Shown here piece after piece: positions 35,476 to 44,348 of a DNA stretch of 64,000 nucleotides. The DNA is taken from assembly GCF_023502205.1 (NCBI RefSeq), contig NZ_JAMFLG010000017.1, positions 38,678 to 102,677 of the forward strand, written 5' to 3'. The stretch's first letter is position 1; each line of letters opens with the position of its first letter. This DNA comes from Aquiflexum sp. TKW24L. Lineage in GTDB: Bacteria > Bacteroidota > Bacteroidia > Cytophagales > Cyclobacteriaceae. A program made the position numbers and the translations under genes. Under the pieces are notes generated by a model, which was not told the origin of the DNA, made no database searches, and saw only the letters and a list, made by a program, of their open reading frames with translations.

Positions 35476-36180
35476 TTAATCTTTAAATCCATAATATTCT
35501 GCCACTGCATTATAATCCTCGAGATCAATGTCAGGCAATTGTATTCTTCCATTTACAGTGGAATTGGCCACAATTTTAAATACACGGATGCTATTATATA
35601 ATTCCCCGGGACCAGTAATCTTATTTATACCTAATGTAAATGGGCCTGTTACAGATATGAAGCTTCTATATTCAGATGCATTAGCTACACCCGGACCAGG
35701 AACCTGATAAGAAAACACTGTTGAAATCAAAAATGGCAACAGCAAAACTCGTTCTCGAACTTCTCCTGGCAAAAGTGGGATTGTGAGGCTCCTGTTTAAA
35801 ACTGATCTAAAATCGACTTGATCATATATTAATAAGGTAACATTGCCGTTACCGGTTGGACCGGCAGGGCCGGCAGGGCCGGCAGGACCTGCGGGACCAA
35901 CGGGACCATCAGTTCCAGCGGGACCGGCAGGGCCAACCGGGCCTGCAGGACCAGCGGTACCTGTAAGTCCAATCGGACCGGACGGTCCTGTTGCACCTTG
36001 CAACCCGGGTATCCCCTGAGGACCTTGGATACCTATTGGACCTTGAGGACCAATTGCCCCATCTTCACCCGGAATCCCTTGATCTCCCTGAAGCGAATCA
36101 CATGATGCTGAAATGATAATCACACAGATTATCCAAAATAGCGACAATAATTTTTCTGAAATTAACTTTGGCTTTTTCAT
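35476..36180 (-). CDS. Collagen-like lipoprotein
   Basis: 234 residues. A lipoprotein signal ([15 protein letters not shown], lipidated Cys at about residue 27) is followed by 26-27 uninterrupted Gly-X-Y triplets (about residues 32-112; many GPA, GPQ, GPI), then a 120-residue C-terminal domain that is not recognised. Prokaryotic collagen-like proteins usually form trimers, and the C-terminal domain may drive trimerisation. The protein would sit on the outer membrane or cell surface. The triplet block is locally G+C-rich and repetitive, so copy number can vary between strains. It is bracketed by a 45-nt direct repeat. Confidence 0.88.
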   Translation of the reverse strand: MKKPKLISEKLLSLFWIICVIIISASCDSLQGDQGIPGEDGAIGPQGPIGIQGPQGIPGLQGATGPSGPIGLTGTAGPAGPVGPAGPAGTDGPVGPAGPAGPAGPAGPTGNGNVTLLIYDQVDFRSVLNRSLTIPLLPGEVRERVLLLPFLISTVFSYQVPGPGVANASEYRSFISVTGPFTLGINKITGPGELYNSIRVFKIVANSTVNGRIQLPDIDLEDYNAVAEYYGFKD

Positions 36181-36370
36181 TTTTTTTAAAATTTAGTGGT
36201 TAATAAAATATTGGTCATTTAACCTAGTATTAAGTTAAGAAAAAAATTCTTTTTTTTAAGAATATTTTCTTTGAAAAAATTAAAATAAAAATATATTATA
36301 TGGACCTGCTCGGATATACAAAACAAAATTTTAAAGTATGTGACTATAAATTGTCTGTGGATTGATTCAA

Positions 36371-36415
36371 AAGTTTAACGAGCTTGTTTACCCCATCAAA
36401 ACCTGCTTGTCCCAA
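36371..36415. repeat. 45-nt imperfect direct repeat, copy B
   Basis: Second copy of the repeat at 35321-35365 (7 mismatches). It covers the last codons of the LysE-family gene and the bases just beyond its stop. In the minus-strand frame that overlaps it, both copies would encode a similar peptide (LGQAxFxGVNKLVKxL), though that frame is probably not expressed. Confidence 0.75.
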
Positions 36416-37026
36416 GCAAACTTTACCAATTTGCTTCCAAAAAAAATCAGGATAAATCCTACCAGGATATTGAGTTTGGACATCAGTTTTGGGGTGACAA
36501 AACCGGAAAGCTGCTTGGCGATAAATGCTTTGAGCAGATCGATGCAGAATACTGTCAGCAAGATCCCAATATAATACAGCCAAATATCCATCCTTTGGTA
36601 CTCTTGCTTGAGGTTGACCAATCCCGCGATAGAGATCCAAAAAAGCATGACAAATGGGTTGACCCCGTTGATCCCAAATCCCTTCATAAACCCGGTTCTT
36701 TTTTTGGTTTTGGGTAAGGGTATACCTCCTGAGTTTGGCCTGTTTCTGTTTTTTTTGAGAATGGTAGAAATCCCAAATCCAATCAATACAATCCCACCAA
36801 TGTACCCAAGGATAATCTCAAAATAAGGATTCTGGGCAAAAAGTGACACACTGAAATACGTGATCACGACATAGATCAAATCAGAAAGCAAAATCCCCAA
36901 GGCCAAGACCGCAGCATACCGAAAACCATGTTCAAGGCTGTTTTGGATCAAAGCAAAAAAAACCGGGCCGATCATCGCCGACAAGACAAGCCCCATACTG
37001 ATGCCTTCCCAAAGCGCTTGGTTCAT
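36388..37026 (-). CDS. LysE-family transporter (amino acid exporter-like)
   Basis: 212 residues with six hydrophobic segments, typical of LysE/RhtB exporters. The N-terminal signature GPVFFALIQNSLEHGFRYA is present, as is the central loop GFGINGVNPFVMLFW. It should export amino acids or derivatives across the inner membrane. The start overlaps the stop of the GH3 gene (four bases, 37023-37026), so the two are translationally coupled. Its 3' end carries copy B of the direct repeat. Confidence 0.92.
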   Translation of the reverse strand: MNQALWEGISMGLVLSAMIGPVFFALIQNSLEHGFRYAAVLALGILLSDLIYVVITYFSVSLFAQNPYFEIILGYIGGIVLIGFGISTILKKNRNRPNSGGIPLPKTKKRTGFMKGFGINGVNPFVMLFWISIAGLVNLKQEYQRMDIWLYYIGILLTVFCIDLLKAFIAKQLSGFVTPKLMSKLNILVGFILIFFGSKLVKFAWDKQVLMG

Positions 37027-38573
37027 ATTTTTACGCCATTTTCTTTGAGAAATTCAATCCATTGGGTTGCTTTTTCACCCTTCAAAACTCTTGGGAATTT
37101 ATTCTGTCCTCCTTCTTTCCCTTTTGATCTGAGCCAATTGTAAAAAACGGAAGGCGATAGCACCGTCAGCTTCACCTCTTTCAAGGCATGCTTCCGCTCC
37201 ACGACATAGTCGTCATTAAGCTGTTTCAATTTGTCATCAATCTCGCGGAGGAGAATGGCTTGGTCTACCTGATCATCGGACCCAATATACCAATGGTGCA
37301 TAAAGAGCGAACCGTGAGGCAAGCCGAGAACGGTAAATTCCCTGATGTTGAGGTTCATTTCTTCAGAGACCAATTCCACGGCTTTGTTCATATTGTCCAT
37401 TGAAAGATGCTCACCGCAAAGACTCAAAAAATGCTTGGTCCTGCCTGTAATATATATCTCACTTTCCTCCTTTGAGGCAAACCTGATGACATCACCTATC
37501 AAATACCGCCAAGCTCCAGCACAAGTACTGATGAGCAAAGCATAATCCACTTCCTCTTCTACTTCATCGATCTTAAGTGATTTGGCAGAAGGAAGGATTT
37601 CGCCCTCACTGTCGAAATTCTCTTCATTGAAAGGGATAAATTCATGAAAAATCCCATTGTTCAAAACCAAGCGCATAGACTTGCTTTCAGGAATTGCCTG
37701 AAATGCCAAAAATCCTTCTGAAGCTAGGTAGGTCTCCATGTAAATTAAAGGCTTGGCGAGAAGCCTTTCAAATCCATGTTTGTATGGCTCAAAGGAAACC
37801 CCTCCATGGACAAAGATTTGCAGGTTTGGCCACAGGTCATGGATTGTTTTGAGGTTATACCGCTCAATGATTTTTTCAAGCAAAATCTGAAGCCAAGCCG
37901 GAACACCCACTATGATGCCAATATCCCAATCGGCGGCTTTTTCAACAATCTGTTCCAGTTTATCTCCCCAGTTTTTGTTTTTGGAGATTTTCTTCCCTGG
38001 CTTATAGAACCTTTGAAACCAAATCGGTAATCTTCCAGTGGTGATACCGCTTAAGTCCCCCGAAAAATATGTCCCATTAAATTCCAGGTCCGTACTTCCT
38101 CCCAACATTAAGATCCCTTTGGTAAACAACTTATCCGGTAGGTCATATTTAGAAAGCGATAAAATCTGACGGACACCTGTCTTCCTAATGGCTTTTACCA
38201 TATCCTTGGTAATGGGAATATACTTCGAGGCGGCACCGGAAGTCCCGGAAGTCAAGGCAAAATGTCGGATTGCTCCCGGCCAAGTGATGTCTTCTTCTCC
38301 ACCTTTGAGCCGATACCACCATTCATTGTAGATCGTATTGTAATCGTAAATAGGGACTTGCTTGGAAAATGTGGTATAAAAATCATGTTCCCCTTTCTTG
38401 AATTCCCTTAAAATCAGGTCAAAATTATACTTTTCCGCAAATTCGGTATCCTTGGCTTTGATCAGCAACTTTTTGAGTTCTTCTTTTTGAAGGTCCAAGG
38501 GTGAGCTATACTCCTGAACCAAAGAATCCCTTAATCTGATACCTTTTTTTAGTAATGTACCCAATATCGCCAT
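37023..38573 (-). CDS. GH3-family acyl-acid amido synthetase
   Basis: 516 residues of the GH3 family, known in plants for adenylating auxin or jasmonate and joining them to amino acids; bacterial members are common in Bacteroidota but have no settled role. ATP/AMP-binding motifs are present: TSGTSGAASKYIP (P-loop-like), YLASEGFLAFQ, and GDVIRFASKEESEIYITGRTKH-region residues. It is cytosolic. Translation is coupled to a LysE exporter, which suggests that an amino acid conjugate is made and exported. Divergent from yggS, with only 35 bases between the starts. Confidence 0.93.
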   Translation of the reverse strand: MAILGTLLKKGIRLRDSLVQEYSSPLDLQKEELKKLLIKAKDTEFAEKYNFDLILREFKKGEHDFYTTFSKQVPIYDYNTIYNEWWYRLKGGEEDITWPGAIRHFALTSGTSGAASKYIPITKDMVKAIRKTGVRQILSLSKYDLPDKLFTKGILMLGGSTDLEFNGTYFSGDLSGITTGRLPIWFQRFYKPGKKISKNKNWGDKLEQIVEKAADWDIGIIVGVPAWLQILLEKIIERYNLKTIHDLWPNLQIFVHGGVSFEPYKHGFERLLAKPLIYMETYLASEGFLAFQAIPESKSMRLVLNNGIFHEFIPFNEENFDSEGEILPSAKSLKIDEVEEEVDYALLISTCAGAWRYLIGDVIRFASKEESEIYITGRTKHFLSLCGEHLSMDNMNKAVELVSEEMNLNIREFTVLGLPHGSLFMHHWYIGSDDQVDQAILLREIDDKLKQLNDDYVVERKHALKEVKLTVLSPSVFYNWLRSKGKEGGQNKFPRVLKGEKATQWIEFLKENGVKI

Positions 38574-38580
38574 ATCTTTG
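38573..38580 (+). promoter_or_regulatory. Predicted -7 element of yggS
   Basis: TATCTTTG is a perfect TAnnTTTG and lies 28 bases before the yggS ATG. It overlaps the first codon of the divergent GH3 gene, so the two transcripts may interfere. No clear TTTG lies 19-21 bases upstream. Confidence 0.5.
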
Positions 38581-38608
38581 CTTGAGTTGATTTGGCCAAA
38601 TTTACAGA

Positions 38609-39283
38609 ATGAGTATCAAAGAAAACCTCCTATCATTAAAAAATACATTTGTCAATCCCCACTGTCTTTTGGTGGCAGTAAGTAAGACCCATTCGATTGA
38701 TGCGATCAAGCAGGCTTATGACCTTGGGGTTCGTGATTTTGGGGAAAACAAAGTCCAAGAGGTAGAAGAAAAGCAAGCCCAACTACCAAAAGACATCAGG
38801 TGGCATTTCATCGGCCATCTGCAAACCAACAAAGTCAAATCCATCGCCCCGTTCATTTACCTGATCCATGGCGTGGATTCTCTGAAGCTCCTCACAGAGA
38901 TCAACAAACAAGCTATTAAATGCGGGAAGGTAATCAATTGCCTTTTGCAGATTTACATTGCAAAAGAAGAAAGCAAATTTGGCCTTGACATAAATGAACT
39001 TGATGAACTGGTTCAGAGTGAAGCTATTAAATCTTTAACCAATGTTAAAATTGTGGGTTTGATGGGTATGGCCACTTTTACCGACAATGAGAATATGGTA
39101 AGGGAGGAATTCAAAAATTTGAAATCAATTTTCGAAAGATTAAAAACCAAAGAGCTTCCGGCAAACTTTGACCTGAAAGAAATCTCTATGGGAATGAGCG
39201 GGGATTATATCCTCGCGCAGGAAGAAGGGAGCACCATGATCCGGATCGGAACTGCCATTTTTGGCGAAAGAGAATACAAATAG
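38609..39283 (+). CDS. YggS/PROSC-family pyridoxal phosphate homeostasis protein
   Basis: 224 residues. PLP-binding TIM-barrel protein that buffers free PLP. The PLP lysine lies in LVAVSKTHS (about Lys26), and the phosphate-binding end SMGMSGDYILAQEEGSTMIRIG is complete. Other family stretches are GENKVQE and WHFIGHLQTNKVK. It heads an operon with DUF423 (3-base gap) and dacB (5-base gap). Confidence 0.95.
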   Translation: MSIKENLLSLKNTFVNPHCLLVAVSKTHSIDAIKQAYDLGVRDFGENKVQEVEEKQAQLPKDIRWHFIGHLQTNKVKSIAPFIYLIHGVDSLKLLTEINKQAIKCGKVINCLLQIYIAKEESKFGLDINELDELVQSEAIKSLTNVKIVGLMGMATFTDNENMVREEFKNLKSIFERLKTKELPANFDLKEISMGMSGDYILAQEEGSTMIRIGTAIFGEREYK

Positions 39284-39286
39284 GAT

Positions 39287-39667
39287 ATGAAAGTAAATTT
39301 TATTCAGATAGCTGCTATAGTTGGTGCCACCGCTGTTGGCGTTGGGGCATTTGGGGCACATGGTTTGGAGCCAATTTTGGAATCCAATGGAAGGTCGGAC
39401 ACCTTTGAAACGGCCGTTAAATACCATTTTTACCACGCTTTGGCAATATTGGCTGTAGCAATTTGGTATCGCATTCAGCCCGAAAGAAAAATATTGGTAA
39501 AATCAATGTGGTCCTTTCTTATCGGGATCTTAATTTTTTCCGGTTCCCTTTATGTCTTATCATTAACAGGAATTACTTGGCTTGGAGCCATTACGCCATT
39601 GGGTGGAGTTGCGTTTATTGTGGGTTGGTTGTTTTTGTTTTGGGCAGGAAAAAAACAAGGAACCTGA
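39287..39667 (+). CDS. DUF423 small membrane protein
   Basis: 126 residues with four hydrophobic segments. DUF423 signatures are present: GAFGAHGLE, KYHFYHALAILAVA, IFSGSLYVLSL and LGAITPLGGVAFIVGWL. It is an inner-membrane protein of unknown function, widespread in bacteria. It lies between yggS and dacB. Confidence 0.94.
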   Translation: MKVNFIQIAAIVGATAVGVGAFGAHGLEPILESNGRSDTFETAVKYHFYHALAILAVAIWYRIQPERKILVKSMWSFLIGILIFSGSLYVLSLTGITWLGAITPLGGVAFIVGWLFLFWAGKKQGT

Positions 39668-39672
39668 TTTCA

Positions 39673-40977
39673 ATGGACATTAAAAAAACCATCCTCCCCT
39701 TTCTCCTCACATTAATATTCTTCTCCCCTCTTTGGGCACAGGAAGCCGATTTTAGGGTGAAATATGCAGGCTTGGATAGTCTTCTCAATGAGAAATCGTT
39801 TTTTGGCAACCACCTCACAGGGTTCATTCTTTTTGAACCAGACAGCCAAAGAGTCATTTATGAAAAAAACAGCCACATCAATTTCCTCCCTGCTTCCACG
39901 ACCAAGCTTTTGACTTTTTATGGGAGTATCATGATTTTGAAAGACAGCCTTCCGGCATTCAGATATCTGGAAATTGGAAAACAAATTACTATTTGGGGAA
40001 CAGGATATCCAGGCTGGAAATATTCCAAACTGCCACAACAAGGTATTGATGAATTTCTAGGGAAATTTGACACCATTAATTTTTCGGACCAAAATTGGAA
40101 AGAAGAGTCCTTTGGATATGGCTGGCAGTGGGATGATTTTAATTATTCCTATTCGGCCGAAAAATCCCCTTTTCCGATCTTCGGCAACATCGTCACTTTC
40201 ACCAATAATAAAAGAGTTCCCTTGTCCAATATCCCTTATTTTGGAAAAGTTGCAATCAACCTTGAAAAAACAAATAAAGGCGTCGAGAGAGACCGGTATG
40301 TAAATTCTTTTTATTTCAATCCCAACAATTACACAGAATCCAAATCAGAAATCCCTTTTATCACCTCCCCCGAACTGTTTAGGGTTCTTGTAAAGGAGAC
40401 TTTGAAAAAAAACGTTAATACTGTAAAGCACCCTATCCCCTCATCTCACAAAGTTTTTTATGGTGGAAAAATTAGACCATTGTGGATTGAGATATTGCAG
40501 GAAAGCGACAATTTCATTGCAGAGCAATTGCTACTGATGATGTCCGACAAGCAATTTTTAGAATTGAATTCCGAAAGGGTAATTGAATATATTCAAAAGA
40601 CTTATTTTAGGGACCTTCCTGACCAGCCAAAGTGGGTGGATGGATCAGGACTTTCCCGCCACAACCTGATTACCCCACGATCCATGATTTCCATTTTGGT
40701 CAAAATCGAAAAAGAGATACCCCGAAGTCAGGTCATGCAACTGCTTCCCCAGGGTGGTATCAGCGGGACACTTAAAAACAATTACAAAGCAAGAAGTCCT
40801 TATATTTTTGCAAAGTCAGGAACTGTGGCTAACAACCATTCTCTCGTAGGGTATATAAAAAGCGATACAGGAAAGATATATGCATTTGCCTTTATGAATA
40901 ACAACTACCTCAACAAAGCCCCTGAGGTTAGAAGGGAGATGGAAAAGGTGATGCTGTATATCAAGGAGAGTTTTTGA
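39673..40977 (+). CDS. dacB: D-alanyl-D-alanine carboxypeptidase (PBP4, S13 family)
   Basis: 434 residues from the ATG at 39673; an open frame runs upstream into the DUF423 gene but has no signal peptide. Signal peptide at 1-23 (ends LWAQ). Penicillin-binding motifs are SxxK as STTK (residues 75-78), SxN as SDN (in QESDNFIAEQ) and KTG-type as KSGT (in FAKSGTVANNHS). It trims or cleaves peptidoglycan cross-bridges in the periplasm. Confidence 0.92.
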   Translation: MDIKKTILPFLLTLIFFSPLWAQEADFRVKYAGLDSLLNEKSFFGNHLTGFILFEPDSQRVIYEKNSHINFLPASTTKLLTFYGSIMILKDSLPAFRYLEIGKQITIWGTGYPGWKYSKLPQQGIDEFLGKFDTINFSDQNWKEESFGYGWQWDDFNYSYSAEKSPFPIFGNIVTFTNNKRVPLSNIPYFGKVAINLEKTNKGVERDRYVNSFYFNPNNYTESKSEIPFITSPELFRVLVKETLKKNVNTVKHPIPSSHKVFYGGKIRPLWIEILQESDNFIAEQLLLMMSDKQFLELNSERVIEYIQKTYFRDLPDQPKWVDGSGLSRHNLITPRSMISILVKIEKEIPRSQVMQLLPQGGISGTLKNNYKARSPYIFAKSGTVANNHSLVGYIKSDTGKIYAFAFMNNNYLNKAPEVRREMEKVMLYIKESF

Positions 40978-41079
40978 TTTCAGTGCAGCTGATGGTACTT
41001 CAGGATATAACTTCTCTTGGAAAAAAAGCCACTAATCCTTAGCTTAGAATAAAGAGATTTGGTCTTAAATGATTTCAAA

Positions 41080-41265
41080 ATGAAAAAACAAGAATCCGGT
41101 AAGCTCAATTACTCCAATCCTGAGGACAAGGAAGCAAAAAGGATTGGCGAAATGAAATCACTAACCTATTTGGAAAGGCTGGAGCGTTTGATGGCAATTT
41201 TGGAGATTTCCTTCCTGATCAAAAGTGGGACAAAAATGAAAAACAATGATCAGTCAAATAGTTGA
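41080..41265 (+). CDS. Small hypothetical protein
   Basis: 61 residues from the ATG at 41080 (a TTG at 41059 is possible). Charged, helical, with the stretch LTYLERLERLMAILEISFLI. Small Bacteroidota proteins that precede nucleotidyltransferase-like genes can have similar PLERLE-type stretches, but no such partner is next to it here. Function unknown. It lies between dacB and the LD-carboxypeptidase gene. Confidence 0.5.
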   Translation: MKKQESGKLNYSNPEDKEAKRIGEMKSLTYLERLERLMAILEISFLIKSGTKMKNNDQSNS

Positions 41266-41315
41266 TCAATGCACAAGTAAAATTAGCTGAAAACCAAAAA
41301 ATTCAATTCAGATAA

Positions 41316-42356
41316 ATGAACAAACGCCATTTTATAAAATCAGCCCTCCTGGGGGTCGGTACTTTACCTCTTGTTTCTTTCCTTCCCAAGGTTGAGGATC
41401 CCAAAAAAAGACTTTTTCCACAACCCTTTCAAGAGGGCGATATCGTAGGTTTGATCAGTCCCTCAGCGGCCACTTCAGAGCGCATCCAATTCGATTTTGC
41501 CAAAGAGTCTCTAGAGGCTTTGGGACTTCAGGTCAAGCTTGGCGACAATCTCAAAAACCGAAGAGGCCACCTTGCAGGCTCTGATCAGGAGCGGGCTGAT
41601 GACCTTAATGGGATGTTTGCAGATCGGGAAGTCAAAGCGGTCATCTGTATCCGGGGAGGTTCGGGCGCCGCGAGGATTCTTGATTTGATTGATTATGACC
41701 TGATCAAAAAGAATCCAAAGCCAATATTGGGTTATTCGGATATCACAGCACTACATTGCGCTATTCACTCTCAGACAGGTCTGATTACTTTTCATGGTCC
41801 AAACGGGACAGGAAGCTGGAATAAATTCAATGTTACCCAATTCGAACAAATATTCTTTGAAAAATCATTAACTGTATTTCAAAACGAACAGGTCAAAGGC
41901 GATGATTTGATCGTGAAGCAAAACAGGATACAGACTTTGATTGGTGGGAAAGTGTCAGGAAAGATTATGGGAGGTAATCTAACTGTGCTGACTTCCTTGT
42001 CCGGCACGCCTTTTTATCCTGATTTCAAAAATGCGATCCTTTTTGTCGAAGACATCAGCGAAGATCCCTATAAGATTGACAGAATGTTCAGCACTTTGAA
42101 ACTCAACGGAACCCTGTCCAAAATCAAAGGATTCATTTTTGGACAATGTACAGATTGCAATCCCGGCGGCGGATATGGTTCCTTGACCTTAGATGATATT
42201 TTGGATGATTACATTGTTCCATTGAAAATCCCTGCATATAAAGGCGCAATGATCGGACATGTCGCCAAGCAATTTATCGTCCCTTTTGGAGCTAATGTAG
42301 AAATGGATGCTGACGCAGGGACATTCACTTTGACAGAAAGTATTTTTAAATCTTAA
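41316..42356 (+). CDS. LD-carboxypeptidase (S66 family)
   Basis: 346 residues. An exported serine peptidase that cleaves LD bonds in muropeptides (LdcA) or immunity-type substrates (MccF). Family motifs are VGLISPSAA, RGGSGAARI, GYSDITALH (nucleophile Ser region) and GPNGTG. The C-terminal stretch GAMIGHVAKQFIVPFG contains the likely catalytic His. The N-terminus (NKRHFIKSALLG followed by a hydrophobic run) looks like a Tat-type signal but with Lys-Arg in place of twin Arg. Together with dacB it suggests wall recycling. Confidence 0.9.
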   Translation: MNKRHFIKSALLGVGTLPLVSFLPKVEDPKKRLFPQPFQEGDIVGLISPSAATSERIQFDFAKESLEALGLQVKLGDNLKNRRGHLAGSDQERADDLNGMFADREVKAVICIRGGSGAARILDLIDYDLIKKNPKPILGYSDITALHCAIHSQTGLITFHGPNGTGSWNKFNVTQFEQIFFEKSLTVFQNEQVKGDDLIVKQNRIQTLIGGKVSGKIMGGNLTVLTSLSGTPFYPDFKNAILFVEDISEDPYKIDRMFSTLKLNGTLSKIKGFIFGQCTDCNPGGGYGSLTLDDILDDYIVPLKIPAYKGAMIGHVAKQFIVPFGANVEMDADAGTFTLTESIFKS

Positions 42357-42366
42357 TACTCAAAAC

Positions 42367-43068
42367 GTGAAATCAATTGCACTCATCATTTTGATCATTT
42401 CAAGCCTTTATTTGGGCTGTATAGAAAAAGAAAAAACAGCGAAAATGGAAGAAAAATCATACACCTATCTGGCATTGGGAGATTCCTACACTATCGGTGA
42501 AGGCGTGGAAGAATCAGGCAGATATCCCAATCAGGCTGTTGAAATATGGAAATCCAACAACCTCATTTTTAAAGATCCCACCATCATTGCCAAAACAGGT
42601 TGGACGACAGACGAGCTGGATAAAGGAATAAATGATACCGGAGTTGAAGGAAAAACCTATGATTTGGTGACGCTTTTGATTGGTGTCAATAATCAATACC
42701 GAGGAAGAACAGTATCCGATTATGAAGTGGAATTCAGAAAAATGTTAACGAAAGCAATCAAATTTGCCAAAGGAGATCCAAAACACGTTGTGGTAATTTC
42801 CATTCCTGATTGGGGAGTAACTCCCTTTGCCGCCAACCGTGGAACGGACAGTGAAAAGGTGGCCAAGGAAATTGATGCATATAATGCCGCCAAGAAAAGC
42901 ATCTCAACCGAAATGGGAGTTCATTACATAGACATCACGGATGAATATCGAAAAATTGGCGCTCTGCCCGAAATGGTCGTCGAAGACAAACTCCATCCAA
43001 GTGCTTTGGTTTACAAATCTTGGGCAGAGAAATTGACGAAGATAGTTTCAGAGGAAATGGTATTCTAA
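42367..43068 (+). CDS. SGNH/GDSL-family lipoprotein hydrolase
   Basis: 233 residues with a GTG start at 42367, chosen because it keeps the lipoprotein signal (LIILIISSLYLGC). SGNH blocks are visible: ALGDSYTIGEG (block I, Ser), GVNNQYRG (block III, Asn) and DKLHPSA (block V, Asp-x-x-His). It is a lipid-anchored periplasmic esterase or acetyl-xylan-type hydrolase of unknown substrate. Ten bases after the LD-carboxypeptidase stop, so they are co-transcribed. Confidence 0.9.
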   Translation: MKSIALIILIISSLYLGCIEKEKTAKMEEKSYTYLALGDSYTIGEGVEESGRYPNQAVEIWKSNNLIFKDPTIIAKTGWTTDELDKGINDTGVEGKTYDLVTLLIGVNNQYRGRTVSDYEVEFRKMLTKAIKFAKGDPKHVVVISIPDWGVTPFAANRGTDSEKVAKEIDAYNAAKKSISTEMGVHYIDITDEYRKIGALPEMVVEDKLHPSALVYKSWAEKLTKIVSEEMVF

Positions 43069-43171
43069 ACATCAGGAATTTTAGCATTTTTTAACTTATT
43101 CGCCCATAAAACCCTCAATCAAAAAGTTGAAAATGCCCGTCTTGGAACAGAACCAATCAAAATAAAGAACT

Positions 43172-43873
43172 ATGAAAACTCTCCTGATCCTCTCTTTTGG
43201 GATTCTATTTATCTCTATGGTCTCCTGCAAATCCACCAAAATCGCCGACAACCGAAAAATGGAAGAAAAAATATTTTGGGTAAATAGCACCAAGTTTCCC
43301 TGTCAGGGAGTCGGACCGATGACATGTCTTCAGCTACAGGATGGAGAAGAAATCGAGGAGGGAAAATGGTTGAATTTTTTCAGCAATATCGAGGGATTTG
43401 ACTACAAACCCGGAAACATTTACCGCATCAAAGTCAATGTAGAGCAACTCCCTCCCCCGATTCCTGCAGATGCTTCCAGCCTCAAATACAGTTTGGTTGA
43501 GGTGATTTCTCAAAAACCCGACTTGACCTTGCGGATAACGGATATTTGGAAGTTGGAAAGTATTGGTGAAATGAAAAATCCCACAGGAATGGACAAACCC
43601 TTAATTTTCGAATTCAATGCTGCAGAAAAAGGTATTTTTGGGTTTTCTGGATGTAATACGATAAGGGGACCCATTTCAAAACTCACAGAAACAGAAATCG
43701 AATTTGGAAATCTGATGAGTACGATGATGGCCTGCCCTCAAGCTGAAATGATTTTGGAAAGGGGAGTGACGCAGGGTTTGAGAGAAATCAAAAAATACAA
43801 GATTGAAAACAACAGGCTTTATTTGACTACAAGTGATGGTATTCCGTTGATGATATTGCTCAAGGTGGATTAA
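43172..43873 (+). CDS. DUF4377 + META-domain lipoprotein
   Basis: 233 residues. A lipoprotein signal (ILFISMVSC) is followed by a DUF4377-like part (GPMTCLQLQDGEE, YRIKVNVEQLP, about 40-115) and a META/HslJ-like domain (about 128-228, FGFSGCNTIRGPI, STMMACPQAE). META proteins of the HslJ type are outer-membrane lipoproteins linked to stress or envelope integrity. Function not known in detail. A bidirectional terminator follows. Confidence 0.88.
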   Translation: MKTLLILSFGILFISMVSCKSTKIADNRKMEEKIFWVNSTKFPCQGVGPMTCLQLQDGEEIEEGKWLNFFSNIEGFDYKPGNIYRIKVNVEQLPPPIPADASSLKYSLVEVISQKPDLTLRITDIWKLESIGEMKNPTGMDKPLIFEFNAAEKGIFGFSGCNTIRGPISKLTETEIEFGNLMSTMMACPQAEMILERGVTQGLREIKKYKIENNRLYLTTSDGIPLMILLKVD

Positions 43874-43883
43874 AAAAAAAATT

Positions 43884-43924
43884 GTAAAAAAAGCCGATAG
43901 AAAATAAATTCTATCGGCTTTTTA
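43884..43924. terminator. Bidirectional terminator
   Basis: Perfect 11-bp stem AAAGCCGATAG / CTATCGGCTTT (43890-43900 with 43911-43921), with A-run on the left and T-run on the right. It can serve both convergent genes (META lipoprotein and DUF1573). Confidence 0.88.
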
Positions 43925-43940
43925 TAAATTTTTCTTTTCG

Positions 43941-44330
43941 TTACTGCCCTTTTGGCAAAACATTAACTTTTAGCGCAACTTTTTCTATCGGTTCTGAAGC
44001 ATTTGAATAAATCCTAATAATTGGGTTTTGGGTTCCCATTTTACCGGCAGAATTATACACCACTTTTAATTCTCCAGAGGCTCCAGGAGCAATTGCATCT
44101 TTCGGCCAATTTGGGGCAGTACATCCGCATGTTACCGCAACGTTCTGGATTTTTAGAGGGGCGTCTCCAGTGTTTTTGAATACAAAAACATGCTCTACTT
44201 TTTCACCTTGGCTGATGTCACCAAAATTCTTTTCTTTTTCTTGGAACTCGATTACAGCTCCTTTTTGATCTTGCGAGTAAACGGTAAAGGCCATCAAGAC
44301 AGCTACCATGAATAAAAGGGTTTTTTTCAT
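43941..44330 (-). CDS. DUF1573 secreted protein
   Basis: 129 residues with a signal peptide (1-19, ends TVYSQ). The DUF1573 domain shows KNFGDISQGEKVEHVFVFKN, TCGCTAPNWP and GELKVVYNSAGKMG. This family is an immunoglobulin-like beta-sandwich common in Bacteroidota; the CGC may bind metal or form a thiol. Function unknown. It follows the RecD-like helicase gene by 18 bases on the same strand. Confidence 0.9.
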   Translation of the reverse strand: MKKTLLFMVAVLMAFTVYSQDQKGAVIEFQEKEKNFGDISQGEKVEHVFVFKNTGDAPLKIQNVAVTCGCTAPNWPKDAIAPGASGELKVVYNSAGKMGTQNPIIRIYSNASEPIEKVALKVNVLPKGQ

Positions 44331-44348
44331 TTTTTTTGTATTTAGGTG

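Noticed and set aside
35870..36080. G+C-rich short repeats considered as a CRISPR array or tandem satellite
   Set aside because: The period is nine bases or multiples and encodes Gly-X-Y triplets; there are no spacers.
35321..36415. Direct repeats considered as integron attC sites
   Set aside because: Each has an RYYYAAC-like end but no matching GTTRRRY on the same strand at the other end, and copy A cannot form the hairpin seen in copy B.
36344..36640. 98-residue minus-strand frame overlapping the LysE gene end
   Set aside because: It lies out of frame inside LysE; the apparent similarity to the 35033-35374 frame is explained by the 45-nt repeat.
39463..39672. Longer N-terminus for the PBP4 gene
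   Set aside because: It lies out of frame within the DUF423 gene and would bury the clear signal peptide that begins at 39673.
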